From positions 1 to 64,000 of the forward strand of contig JABCZG010000003.1 in NCBI GenBank assembly GCA_013289835.1: DNA of 64,000 nt. The letters run 5' to 3'. The notes beneath the pieces are model-generated. The model was given only the letters and a program-made list of their open reading frames with translations. It ran no database searches and was not told the origin of the DNA. This document shows positions 8,136 through 17,341 of this stretch, in pieces (position 1 is the first letter of the stretch; each line of letters begins with the position of its first letter). The position numbers and the translations under genes are program-made. Source of the stretch: Acidobacteriota bacterium. Lineage in GTDB: Bacteria; Acidobacteriota; Terriglobia; Acidiferrales; UBA7541.

Positions 8136-10220
8136 TCACTTCAGATGTTCAACGAGCCACTCCGTCCAGCGGCGGTTGACATCCATCTGGCGAACGGGAT
8201 CATTGGGAAAATGGCCGCTCACGGGATACGCAAAGAATCGCACGGGAACGCCGTTGTCCTTTAGCGCATGGAATAATTCGTAGGACTGCGTGATAGTCAC
8301 GCGGAAATCGCCGGTATCGGAAAGAATCAGCGTGGGCGTTTTCATCTGAGCGGCGTAGGTAATAGGCGATTGTTCGCGGTAGCCTTTCATGTTGTCACCG
8401 ACGTAAGGCGAGCCATTGAAGATGTAGCGCTCGGTGACGTTGAAATCGGCAAGATTATATTGGTCAAACATGTTGGTAACGGCGGCGCCGGCCACGGCGA
8501 CTTTCCAAATCTGGTAGTGGCCCATAAGCCAGGTGGTCATGTATCCGCCGTAGGACCAGCCGGAAACGGCGATCTTGCTTTCATCCACGAAACCCAGTTT
8601 CTTGAGGGCTTCGACTCCGGCCATGACGTCGCGGCCGGGGCCGTCGCCGGCGTCGTTCCAGATGGCGCGCGTGTACGCATTTCCTAGATTTTCGCTGCCG
8701 CGGTAATTCGGTTGGAAGACGACGCAATCGTGTGCAGCGACAAATTGCGGGAGAAAACTAAACTGCGTGGTGGTAGCGGCCCGCGGACCACCGTGAATAA
8801 TCAAGACGAGAGGATATTTTTTGTCTTTTTGAAAACCGGGCGGGTAGATGATTACGCCGTCTTCGTGGAACTTGTCGGGGCCTTGCCATTCGAAACGTTC
8901 CGTCTGGCCCAACGCAAGCGCGGCGATTTCCTGATTGTTGTTCGTCAAGCGTTTGGGCGTGTCGTTGAGCGTTGCCATGTAATACAGTTCCGATGGCTGA
9001 TTCGGGGTGCTGCCCGCGAAAGCGATTTCGCCATTGCGGCCCACCGTGGCATCTACCCAGAAGGACCATGAGGGACTGACGTCACCGAGAGGAAGTTTTT
9101 TTGCAGCGCCGCTTAACGGCTGGAGCCAGAGCGAAACTTGCGCGCCGTCGTGGCCCCCAACGAGGAGCGACTTTCCATCCGGCATCCAAATGGCGCGAAG
9201 AATATTGCGGTCGATCGCGCGGGTGGCGTCCTGGCCATCTCCACCCGCCGCGGGGGTCACGAAGATTTCGTTTTGGTTGGCGCGATCGCCGTCGCGCGGA
9301 TACCAGTAGGCGAGCTGGGAGCCATCCGGCGAGAACAGGCCGAAGCCTTCGAACTTTTCGTGCTTCGTTAGTTTTCGGATTTCACCGGTGTCTACGTTGA
9401 GGATCTGCACGGTGCGGCCATCGCTGTCGCCGGAGTGCGGGTCTTCTTGTTTTGTGAACGTAAGAAATTTTCCGTCGGGCGAGAAGGAAATGGGCGAGGA
9501 AGGCGAACTAGGGGGCAACACTTTCGGGAGGGTCCACGACCCGGAGGTGAGGCGGCGCGGTTTTCCGCCATCGGCCGCAATCAGCCAGATGTGCGATGGC
9601 ATTGGAGCTTTGGTTTCCAGATAACCGTTGTCGCCGATTTCGAAGGCGTCGAGATGCTTTTCGATGTCTTTTTTGTTTTCCGCCTCGTCGGCGGTGACGT
9701 AAGCGATATCCCCGCTGATCGGCCGCCAAGCAAATTGCTCGACGCCATTGGGAGCGTCGGTAATCTTTAGAGGGTCGCCGCCGCTCATGGAGAGGACGAA
9801 AATCTGCGCCTTTTCTTCTTTCGGGGGGCCAACAGCAGCGAGGAAGGCGATGCGGTCCCCCGCGGGCGACCAGCGGGGGGAGCCGGCGTCTTTGCGATCA
9901 TGGGTCAAGGCGCGGCGTGCTCCGGTGGCGATTTCCTGGAGCACCAGATCGCGGTCGTTGCGGTCTTGCTCCATATTCATGTGGGATGCGACATATACAA
10001 TGGACTTTCCGTCCGGCGAAATTTGCGGATCGGAAACCGAAACGGCCTTGCCAAAATCAGCGAGCTCGATGCGCCGTGCCTGGGCGTTTGCTCCTTTCGG
10101 GTAAAGAACGCAAAAAGCCGCCAGGATGAACGCAAAAAATGTTCTCCAGGAAAACGCGGCTGCAGCATTTTGCAATCGGATATCGTTCCCCTGATTTCTA
10201 TTCCACTCGCGTGCGGTCAT
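8136..10220 (-). CDS. Exported S9 family serine peptidase (prolyl-oligopeptidase type)
   Basis: A 694-residue peptidase of the dipeptidyl/acylaminoacyl-peptidase group. After an N-terminal hydrophobic segment (about residues 24-46, likely signal or anchor) comes a beta-propeller region with repeated WD40-like PD40 motifs such as SPDGKSIVYVAS, WSPAGDRIAFLA and FSPDGKFLTFTK. The C-terminal alpha/beta-hydrolase domain has catalytic Ser in SGWSYGG, Asp in SDTGDFRV and His in VSGHFPND. Start ATG 10220 is preceded by AGAGGA. It lies inside the nucleoside-salvage operon, between the pyrimidine phosphorylase and the CNT permease. That setting suggests general scavenging of extracellular material rather than a nucleoside-specific role. 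Confidence 0.92.
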   Translation of the reverse strand: MTAREWNRNQGNDIRLQNAAAAFSWRTFFAFILAAFCVLYPKGANAQARRIELADFGKAVSVSDPQISPDGKSIVYVASHMNMEQDRNDRDLVLQEIATGARRALTHDRKDAGSPRWSPAGDRIAFLAAVGPPKEEKAQIFVLSMSGGDPLKITDAPNGVEQFAWRPISGDIAYVTADEAENKKDIEKHLDAFEIGDNGYLETKAPMPSHIWLIAADGGKPRRLTSGSWTLPKVLPPSSPSSPISFSPDGKFLTFTKQEDPHSGDSDGRTVQILNVDTGEIRKLTKHEKFEGFGLFSPDGSQLAYWYPRDGDRANQNEIFVTPAAGGDGQDATRAIDRNILRAIWMPDGKSLLVGGHDGAQVSLWLQPLSGAAKKLPLGDVSPSWSFWVDATVGRNGEIAFAGSTPNQPSELYYMATLNDTPKRLTNNNQEIAALALGQTERFEWQGPDKFHEDGVIIYPPGFQKDKKYPLVLIIHGGPRAATTTQFSFLPQFVAAHDCVVFQPNYRGSENLGNAYTRAIWNDAGDGPGRDVMAGVEALKKLGFVDESKIAVSGWSYGGYMTTWLMGHYQIWKVAVAGAAVTNMFDQYNLADFNVTERYIFNGSPYVGDNMKGYREQSPITYAAQMKTPTLILSDTGDFRVTITQSYELFHALKDNGVPVRFFAYPVSGHFPNDPVRQMDVNRRWTEWLVEHLK

Positions 10221-10265
10221 TCCTCTTCCCTCCTCCGGATGATTCCAATGTTCGAACAGGTCCGA

Positions 10266-11576
10266 TCAAGCTCCAAGAATGCGGCGGATGAGAGGGCGCT
10301 TCTCGCGCGGCGCGCTCTCTCCCACGTGATAGCTGGCGGAAATCAGGCTGCTGGCTTCGGCCAGTTTGGCGCCGCTATTGTAATGAATTGTGGCCAGCGA
10401 TTCGCCTTTTTCAACACGGTCGCCGATGCGCTTGTGGAATTCCAGGCCGACGGCGTGATCGATTTTGTCTTCCTTTTTCTCGCGTCCGCCGCCGAGCATG
10501 GCCAGCGCGATGCCGAATTGTTCGCAATCCGTTCTGGTGATGAAGCCTGCGGCGAGGCTTGGAACGTCCGCACGATGGCGCGCTTGAGACAGGCGTTGCG
10601 GTTCGTCAATGACGCGCGGGTCGCCGCCTTGCAAACGAATTCCCTGCCGAAATTTTTCCTTTGCCTGGCCGTTGGCGATCATGGATTCGGCGAGAAGGCG
10701 GCCTTCGGCAACGCTTTTCGTTTTTTCACCGAGATAAAACATCCAAGCCGAGAGCTCGAGGCTGAGTTCGCGGAGATCAGCAGGGCCACCGCCATTGAGA
10801 ACATCAATACACTCGACGACTTCGTTCGAATGGCCGGCCATGCGGCCGAGCGGCTGGTCCATATCCGTGATGAGGGCGACCACTTTCTTGCCCATGCGCT
10901 TGCCGGTCTCGACCATCACTTCGGCGAGGCGCACCGAGTCTTCTTCCTTTTTCATGAACGCACCGGAACCGGTTTTGACGTCGAGTACCAGGGCATCAAT
11001 GCCTTCGGCCAGTTTTTTGCTCATGATGGAAGCGCAGATGAGGCCGATATTTTCGACGGTCGAGGTGGCATCGCGAAGCGCGTAGATTTTCTTGTCAGCA
11101 GGAGCAATCTCGGCAGTCTGCCCGATCAAGCCCATGCCGCACTCGCGAAGGACGCGGCGAAATTCTTCGAGCGATAGATTCACATTGAAGCCCGGAATGG
11201 CTTCCAGCTTATCGAGAGTGCCGCCGGTGTGACCAAGGCCGCGGCCACTGATCATGGGAACGGTGAGTCCTCCCGCGGCAACGATGGGCGCCAGGATCAG
11301 AGAAGTCTTGTCGCCGATGCCTCCTGTGGAGTGCTTGTCCACTTTTTTACCGGGGATTTCCGAATGATCAAGGACCTCGCCGGAATAGAGCATCACTTCA
11401 GTGAGAGCCGCCAATTCGGCGCGATTCAGCCCGCGAATCCAAACGGCCATGAGCCACGCGGCCATCTGATAATCCGGAATTTCCCCGCGCGTGTAGCCGG
11501 AAACGAGGAAATTGATTTCCTCGCGGGAGAGTTCCCCGGAATCACGTTTCTTGCGGATCAGGTCGACGGCGCGCAT
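10266..11576 (-). CDS. deoA: Pyrimidine-nucleoside (thymidine) phosphorylase
   Basis: Splits thymidine or other pyrimidine nucleosides into base and (deoxy)ribose-1-phosphate. The family signature is visible as SGRGLGHTGGTLDKLE (about residues 110-125), with KHSTGGIGDKTSL (residues 82-94) for phosphate. Length (436) matches both DeoA and the Pdp type; sequence alone does not separate them, so the symbol could also be pdp. First gene of the minus-strand salvage cluster, 45 nt before the S9 peptidase. With cdd and punA it completes purine and pyrimidine nucleoside breakdown. Confidence 0.92.
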   Translation of the reverse strand: MRAVDLIRKKRDSGELSREEINFLVSGYTRGEIPDYQMAAWLMAVWIRGLNRAELAALTEVMLYSGEVLDHSEIPGKKVDKHSTGGIGDKTSLILAPIVAAGGLTVPMISGRGLGHTGGTLDKLEAIPGFNVNLSLEEFRRVLRECGMGLIGQTAEIAPADKKIYALRDATSTVENIGLICASIMSKKLAEGIDALVLDVKTGSGAFMKKEEDSVRLAEVMVETGKRMGKKVVALITDMDQPLGRMAGHSNEVVECIDVLNGGGPADLRELSLELSAWMFYLGEKTKSVAEGRLLAESMIANGQAKEKFRQGIRLQGGDPRVIDEPQRLSQARHRADVPSLAAGFITRTDCEQFGIALAMLGGGREKKEDKIDHAVGLEFHKRIGDRVEKGESLATIHYNSGAKLAEASSLISASYHVGESAPREKRPLIRRILGA

Positions 11577-11657
11577 GCGTATGGAAAGCGAGGGGCGAGC
11601 GTAACATCCGCTCCGCGAAGCGTCAACGCGATGCGCGTTCAGAGAGTGATTCGAATG

Positions 11658-12137
11658 CTACAGCGGCTGCTGGACATCGGGAGGCAGGTTGGTGGTCTGG
11701 CCGGCGATGACGTGCCATCCCCTGGGTGTGTTGATGTAGACATGCATGGCGCGGATCTGGATGTTGACGCGCTGGCCCTTGATGATGCTGCGTACGGACC
11801 AGAGACAGGTGGCCACGGCTGATACCTTGAAGATGCGCACCTTTATATCGGAGGCGTTGAATGACTCGTACTTTATTTCAGGGGATTGAATGGTGTTAAT
11901 CCACTGGGATCTGTCCACCTGCTGACCGTGAGAGAGTGTGCCGGCAAAATCGTCGCTGTAGACGCGGCGAAAATAGGCGGGATCGTTCAACTGAATCGCG
12001 CGGGCAGCTTCTTTTTCTAGGTTGACGATCTCCTCGCGCTGCATCTCCGGGTTGACAGCCAGATCATCAGGCTCCTGCCCGAGGCTGAGCGAGGCCATCG
12101 TTAGTCCCAAAACAAGCAAGGCTGCTGATTTACGCAT
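11658..12137 (-). CDS. Exported NTF2-like (DUF4440-type) protein
   Basis: A 159-residue protein with a signal peptide (residues 1-20, cleavage near LGQ) followed by one cone-shaped NTF2-like domain. Family-like features include the first helix with EKEAARAIQLNDPAYFRRVY, then DDFAGTLSHGQ, and C-terminal strands with VYINTPRGWHVIAGQ. Start ATG 12137 has AGGAG 9 nt upstream; the 34-residue extension ahead of it looks non-coding. NTF2-like domains are either ligand-binding or enzymatic, and the sequence does not say which. Apparently monocistronic, downstream of the Oar-like receptor on the same strand with a 287-nt gap that shows no clear feature. Confidence 0.75.
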   Translation of the reverse strand: MRKSAALLVLGLTMASLSLGQEPDDLAVNPEMQREEIVNLEKEAARAIQLNDPAYFRRVYSDDFAGTLSHGQQVDRSQWINTIQSPEIKYESFNASDIKVRIFKVSAVATCLWSVRSIIKGQRVNIQIRAMHVYINTPRGWHVIAGQTTNLPPDVQQPL

Positions 12138-12424
12138 GCGTTGAAATCTCCTGAATCTCTTTTCCGGCTCCGGTCGGCGTTTTGTCGGGATAAAGAGCGC
12201 AGTTTCCACTTTAAATCTTACGAGAGGAGATTCCGACACAGCAATCCAGGCTGTGAACCAAGGGTTAACCCCGGCGATACTCGGAGAGAGTAAATCGTAA
12301 ACTGGGCGACGGGCTGCACGAGGAAGCGCAACGGCATCCGCCTCGCGCGAACGTCGGCCGCAAAATTCATGGCCGGCGTGCGCGATGCCTCCGCGAGCCA
12401 GAGGGCTCTAGTTTGTGCCGGCGC

Positions 12425-15400
12425 TTAGAAATCCAGCCGCAAAGAAAGCTGCCCGGTTCGGTTGCCGCTGTTTTCCGCCGTCTGCACGCTTTGCACGATG
12501 CCGAAGGATGAAGCCGTTACGTTCGTCGGCGGCGGCGCAAAGTTAGGATGATTCATCAGATTGGTAAACGTGCTTTCAAATCGCAGCCGCAGCCGTTCCG
12601 TAATCTGGAAGTTTTTAGCCAGCCCCGCGGCGATTGTGGCGGTCCCCGGGCCCTCCAGAATCCCCACGCCACAGTTCCCCACGGCACCCGATGGAATTGG
12701 ATTGAAGGCGGCAAGATTAAACATGCTGCCGGTCGCGGGATTCGCGATATTGCCGTTTCCGGTACAATCCGGGCGCTGAATCGCGCCGCGATAGGAGATG
12801 TTCAGGTTACCCGGATCGTAGCTCGAACTGGTAATCGGCGTGAGGTAGGGACCGGTCTCCCACAGGCTGACCGTGCTAATCGACCATCCCCCGGCCACGG
12901 CCTCGGCGAATCGATTCATCGCGGAGAAGTATTTGCGGTTTTTGCCGACGGGAAGATCGTAAACCGCGGAGAGCAGAAATCGGTCCCGCCGCGTCGCGGA
13001 CATGTTGCCGCGATCCGCCGCAAGGTCGAAACGATTGGCGACAGGGGTGCCATAGATGATCTCCGGGTTGAACGTCGTGGGCGCATCGCCACCCACATTA
13101 CCAAGGCTCTTCGCCCACACATGGCTCGCTTGAAACGTTAATCCGCCTCGCGCGCGCAGGTTCAGCTCGGATTGCAGGCCCTGATAGCCAACATGCCCTT
13201 CATTGTCCGTAGAGAGAATTCGGCCCCAGTTCGGATACGGCTTGGGATTCGGATTGGGAGAAATCGCGCTCGGCTCGACCTGGTTCAAGTCCACGGTCTC
13301 GCTCATGCGGTAGGAGCTCATGCCCACGTAGCTCTCGCGCAACGTCAAGTCGCGCGCCAATTCGCGCTCCACCGTAAGGTTCCACTGCGCTGATTGTGGA
13401 TCGCGATAATTCGTCAGAGTGTTTTGGTAGAAGTCGCCCGTGCCGGGGATCAGCAGCGGATTATCGGGAGTACGCGCGGACGGGAATTGATAGGTCGGGG
13501 CCGCTGTTTGCTGATTCGGATTGAATGTCGTGCGCACAACGGATACGTCAATGTTGGTCGTGTTGAACGAAAGCTGGCCGAGATTGGTCATCGTGAAGAT
13601 TCCAACTCCTCCGCGCAGCACGGTCCGGTTGTTTCCGAACGGGCGGTAGGCAAACCCGACGCGCGGCTGAAAATTCTTTTTGTAAAATTCCCGCAATCCC
13701 GGCCCGAGTCCCACGGTGTTCGCAAATTCCACCGGTGCGCAAGGCAGTGCGGCGTTTACCGGCACGCAGCCGAGACCGGTGTCCGCCGCCGTCGGCGTTC
13801 CACAGGGAATGCCGCCGCCCGCGATGCACGTATTGATGGTCTCGAGGAAACCCGCCCGCGGCTGATTCCCAACCGGGATGATAATGCCGCCATTGCGCAC
13901 GTCAAACGCCGTCAGATTCGCCAGGTCGCTGACGAACGGCGGCAGCGCTTGCCAGCGCATCCCAAACGAAAGCGTCAGCCGGTTATTCAGGCGAAACTCG
14001 TCCTGCCCATACAAACCCGTCTGAATCGTGTGCGCATGCACGTCGGGTCCGGATTGCGCTACATACGTTTTTGTCGGAAGGCCCAGCAGAAGATTGGCAA
14101 ACGCGTTCCCCGTAAAGACGCCTTGGTCAAACGTGAACGCGCCAAAATCGTCGGCGCCTCCGAAACTTTCCAGGTCCTGGTAGCGGACGTGGCGAACATC
14201 GGCGCCAAACTTCATGGTGTGCCGGCCCTTGATCCACGTGAGATTGTCCGCAAACTGAATCGTTTGCGATTTCGTCGTGCCATCCTTGTCCCGCCCGATT
14301 GGCGAGTAATTGCCGGGGTCATCGCTGAAATTGAAAATGGGGAAGGCGCCCGCAGTGGGATGATCGCTGAGGTCCAGGCCCGTCAATCCCAGCGTGGAAA
14401 CGGCGGTCGCTCCCTCGATGGGAAAGTGAATCTGCAACTGCCACAGCGACACGCCGAAACGCGCTTCGTTCACCAGGTTGTTGCTGATCAAGTAGTTGTG
14501 CGACACGATCAGGTTGTTGTTGTTCTCCGTGTCCTGGTCCGGCGGCAGGAAACTATTGAGTGTGCCTAAATACGAATCGGTCAGCGATTGTCCCGTTAGC
14601 CGCTTCCAGCTCCAGCGCGCAAACAAGGATTGTTTGGAGGTGAGCGTACGATCGATCCGCGTGTCGAAGCCATTGGTGTTGCTCGGCGTCGGCGTCTGCT
14701 GCAAATAGTTGGCCTGCGAGCCAAAGTTCGCCGCGCTTACATTGATGTTCGGCGCCGGAATAAAGTTGAGCAGACTGGTGGCCACGGGGTTGATGCAATC
14801 CTGGCTGCTGGCGCACTGGCTGCCGCTTGGAATTTTGTTCCCGGGATACGGCTTGCCGGTGAACGGATCCATCAACGGGGTTGCCAGAGCCGAGAAATCC
14901 CCGTTCCGCATGGCCACGGTTGGAACAAACAAAAATAGCGGCGTGGAGTCTCTCTTGCGATTGCCTTCGTAATCAGCAAAGAAAAAGGTCTTGGCCTTGC
15001 CACGGTCCCGCCCCGGGAGTAGCACGGGGCCACCGAGGCTCCCTCCAAACGTATGAAACACTTTATTCGGCTTTACCGTGCTTCCATTGATGCTCGATCC
15101 CCAGACCGCCGCATCCAGTGCGCTGTTCTGAAAATATTCGAAGGCGCTTCCGTGAAATTTCTCCGTGCCGCTCTTTGTACTGATGGTTACATCGCCCAAT
15201 TGCGAGAACTCCGCGTTGTTGTTGAACTGCGTCACCTTGAATTCGCTGATCAATTCCGACGACGGGTTCATGTTTCCCAGCGCTCCGTTTTGACGAATGT
15301 TCACCGTCGAGGAGCCGTCCACGGAATACTGCACTTGCGAGGGCAGGCCACCGCCCACCGAGACGTTTCCGTTAGCGTCTTGCTGCGCGCCGGGAACGGT

Positions 15401-15910
15401 GGCCAGCATGGCCAGCGGACTCGTGGTGGCGCCGCGATAATTGACAGGCAGACTCGTAATCTGCGCAAAATCCTTCGTATCTCCGATGGTCGCATTTTCG
15501 GTATTGATCACCGGGCCAGACTCGCCGCCCACCTCGATGGTTTGCGACGCAGAAGCCAATTTGAGCGCAACATCAAACCGCAGCGTTTGTCGAGCATCCA
15601 ACTGCGCAGAGGTGATCTTGAAATCCGCAAAGCCCGGAGCGGTAACGATAAGTGCGTAATGGCCGGGCTTAAGATTTACAAAATGGAACGCTCCATCGGC
15701 ATCCGTGGTTGCCACGTGCTGGGCGCGTTCATCCATGTTGGTAAGTACCACCTGAGCGCCAGGGACCACTCCCTGCCCGGGATCCTTGACGACGCCAACG
15801 ATGTCGCCGAACGTAGACTGGGCGTGAAGGGGTACAGTCGAAAAAAAGAAAACCAGCATGCAAAAGCAGGCCGCCGTCAGGCCTGGATACGTCAACGAAA
15901 CTTTTTTCAT
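12425..15910 (-). CDS. Oar-like TonB-dependent receptor with carboxypeptidase-regulatory domain
   Basis: A 1161-residue outer-membrane protein. Signal peptide (about residues 1-31, ending HAQS) is followed by a carboxypeptidase-regulatory-like beta-sandwich (about residues 32-125; GVVKDPGQGVVPGAQV, LKPGHYALIVTAPGF), a plug region (about 125-260; GLPSQVQYSVDGSS) and a long beta-barrel that ends in an aromatic residue (SLRLDF), as expected for BAM-dependent insertion. This layout is expanded in Acidobacteriota and is thought to take up large or polymeric ligands. The ligand is unknown. A GAGG motif lies 7 nt before ATG 15910. It is a single gene between unrelated neighbours, with 244 nt separating it from the divergent metallo-beta-lactamase-fold gene. 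Confidence 0.93.
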   Translation of the reverse strand: MKKVSLTYPGLTAACFCMLVFFFSTVPLHAQSTFGDIVGVVKDPGQGVVPGAQVVLTNMDERAQHVATTDADGAFHFVNLKPGHYALIVTAPGFADFKITSAQLDARQTLRFDVALKLASASQTIEVGGESGPVINTENATIGDTKDFAQITSLPVNYRGATTSPLAMLATVPGAQQDANGNVSVGGGLPSQVQYSVDGSSTVNIRQNGALGNMNPSSELISEFKVTQFNNNAEFSQLGDVTISTKSGTEKFHGSAFEYFQNSALDAAVWGSSINGSTVKPNKVFHTFGGSLGGPVLLPGRDRGKAKTFFFADYEGNRKRDSTPLFLFVPTVAMRNGDFSALATPLMDPFTGKPYPGNKIPSGSQCASSQDCINPVATSLLNFIPAPNINVSAANFGSQANYLQQTPTPSNTNGFDTRIDRTLTSKQSLFARWSWKRLTGQSLTDSYLGTLNSFLPPDQDTENNNNLIVSHNYLISNNLVNEARFGVSLWQLQIHFPIEGATAVSTLGLTGLDLSDHPTAGAFPIFNFSDDPGNYSPIGRDKDGTTKSQTIQFADNLTWIKGRHTMKFGADVRHVRYQDLESFGGADDFGAFTFDQGVFTGNAFANLLLGLPTKTYVAQSGPDVHAHTIQTGLYGQDEFRLNNRLTLSFGMRWQALPPFVSDLANLTAFDVRNGGIIIPVGNQPRAGFLETINTCIAGGGIPCGTPTAADTGLGCVPVNAALPCAPVEFANTVGLGPGLREFYKKNFQPRVGFAYRPFGNNRTVLRGGVGIFTMTNLGQLSFNTTNIDVSVVRTTFNPNQQTAAPTYQFPSARTPDNPLLIPGTGDFYQNTLTNYRDPQSAQWNLTVERELARDLTLRESYVGMSSYRMSETVDLNQVEPSAISPNPNPKPYPNWGRILSTDNEGHVGYQGLQSELNLRARGGLTFQASHVWAKSLGNVGGDAPTTFNPEIIYGTPVANRFDLAADRGNMSATRRDRFLLSAVYDLPVGKNRKYFSAMNRFAEAVAGGWSISTVSLWETGPYLTPITSSSYDPGNLNISYRGAIQRPDCTGNGNIANPATGSMFNLAAFNPIPSGAVGNCGVGILEGPGTATIAAGLAKNFQITERLRLRFESTFTNLMNHPNFAPPPTNVTASSFGIVQSVQTAENSGNRTGQLSLRLDF

Positions 15911-16154
15911 GAGGACACCTCGTGGGAATAGCGTGGGTCACGAAGCGTTAGGAAAACGTTAGAATTTCCATGGAAAGTTCTTCTGAACCGCAGAAATCTT
16001 TTTTCTGCCAGGGAAGCAATTCGCATCTAGTACCAGAATAAGTGATTCGATGCAGAAATATTTAGGTCGTTCAACTGAAGGAAGGGCTCTTTGCTAGAAT
16101 ACCCCCGCGCCGGAACCAGTTACTCAACAATGGTTGCGACACCACGGAGGACTC

Positions 16155-17294
16155 ATGGAGAAATTTCACGCAGTGGAACGCCATCGAAATCTTTCGAACG
16201 CTTTTTCACGTCGGAGTTTTATTGCCACCGCGTCAAGTTTCGGAGCGTTTTACGCGGCTGCGCAACTCGTTCCATTGCCGGCGCTTGCGGCCGAATTCGC
16301 GGGCGATTCCCGAGTCTCGCAGACGCCAATCATAGACAAGGGATTTGCTTCGGTGAGGAAGGTCGGAGACGGATTGTTTGCGACAATTTCCGATCCGTCG
16401 AAGGGCCTGCAAACAATGTGCAACGGCGGTTTTCTAGTTGGAAAAGATAGCGCGCTGTTGCTGGAAGGCTTTGTCAGCCCGCCGGGAGCGGCCTTTCAGA
16501 TGGACGCGCTGCGGCTAGTGAGTCAGGTGCCTGTGAAGGGCGCGCTAGACACGCATTATCATTTCGATCATTCGCTGGGAAATTCGTATTACGGCGCGAA
16601 TGGCATTCCTGTGTGGGCGCACGCGGGAGTGGCGAGCCGGATGGTGACGGAATACGGAACACTGCAGGGCAAGGAGAAGTCAGAGGTGCTGGCGCCGTTC
16701 GAAAAGCGCGTGAGCGAAGCAAAAACGGAGCTTGCAAAAAAGCACGCGCAAGAACGGTTGGGAATCGCAGGGAACATGTACCAGATGTCCGGCGCGAACT
16801 TGCTGGCGCTGCCGAATCACCCGATTGATCCAGCGATGCTGCCGATGAAGATTGATCTGGGAGGGTTGGCCGCGGTGGTGGAAAGCTATCCGGGGCATTC
16901 GGGGACGGACATTCTCGTGCGTGTGCCGGAACAAAACGTGGTGTACGCCGGGGATTTGTTGTTCAGCAGCTCGTATCCGGTCCTGTTCGACTCGCAGGCG
17001 ACGGTACGCGGATGGATGACGACGCTGAAGACGTTTGCATCGTGGGACAAAGATACGGTCTTCGTGCCGGGGCACGGACCGATTTGCGGCCAGGATTGGA
17101 TTGCGAAGTTCCGCGAAGTGTTCGACGACATTGTGGAGCAGGCGGAGAAGTTGCACAAGGCCGGAGTGCCTGCGAGTGACGCGGCGGATCAATACGTGGT
17201 GCCGGAAAAACTCAAAGGAGTTGGAATGTATGCCTATACCTTCACGGTAGGCCCCGCAATCACAAAGCTGTACGCAGAGTGGGGCGCGAAGTAG
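16155..17294 (+). CDS. Tat-exported metallo-beta-lactamase-fold hydrolase
   Basis: A 379-residue metal-dependent hydrolase. The N-terminus has a Tat-like motif SRRSFIA followed by a hydrophobic stretch to about residue 50. The MBL zinc motif is intact: HYHFDH, then His in GHSGTD, Asp in AGDLLF and His in PGHGP. Start ATG 16155 is supported by GGAGGA 5 nt upstream; the in-frame ATG 21 nt earlier lacks one. The fold hydrolyses diverse thioesters, lactones or phosphoesters, and nothing here fixes the substrate. It resembles secreted SoxH/quinoprotein-relay-type MBL proteins, but this is only a guess from layout. Converges on the barrel gene at 17342. Confidence 0.85.
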   Translation: MEKFHAVERHRNLSNAFSRRSFIATASSFGAFYAAAQLVPLPALAAEFAGDSRVSQTPIIDKGFASVRKVGDGLFATISDPSKGLQTMCNGGFLVGKDSALLLEGFVSPPGAAFQMDALRLVSQVPVKGALDTHYHFDHSLGNSYYGANGIPVWAHAGVASRMVTEYGTLQGKEKSEVLAPFEKRVSEAKTELAKKHAQERLGIAGNMYQMSGANLLALPNHPIDPAMLPMKIDLGGLAAVVESYPGHSGTDILVRVPEQNVVYAGDLLFSSSYPVLFDSQATVRGWMTTLKTFASWDKDTVFVPGHGPICGQDWIAKFREVFDDIVEQAEKLHKAGVPASDAADQYVVPEKLKGVGMYAYTFTVGPAITKLYAEWGAK

Positions 17295-17341
17295 GAATTG
17301 TCGCCGATGGGAATGAGCGCTCTCTCGGAGAGTTGTCCCGT

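Noticed and set aside
13394..14569. 391-codon plus-strand frame inside the TonB receptor gene
   Set aside because: Antisense shadow of a well-supported receptor; Arg-rich composition typical of noise.
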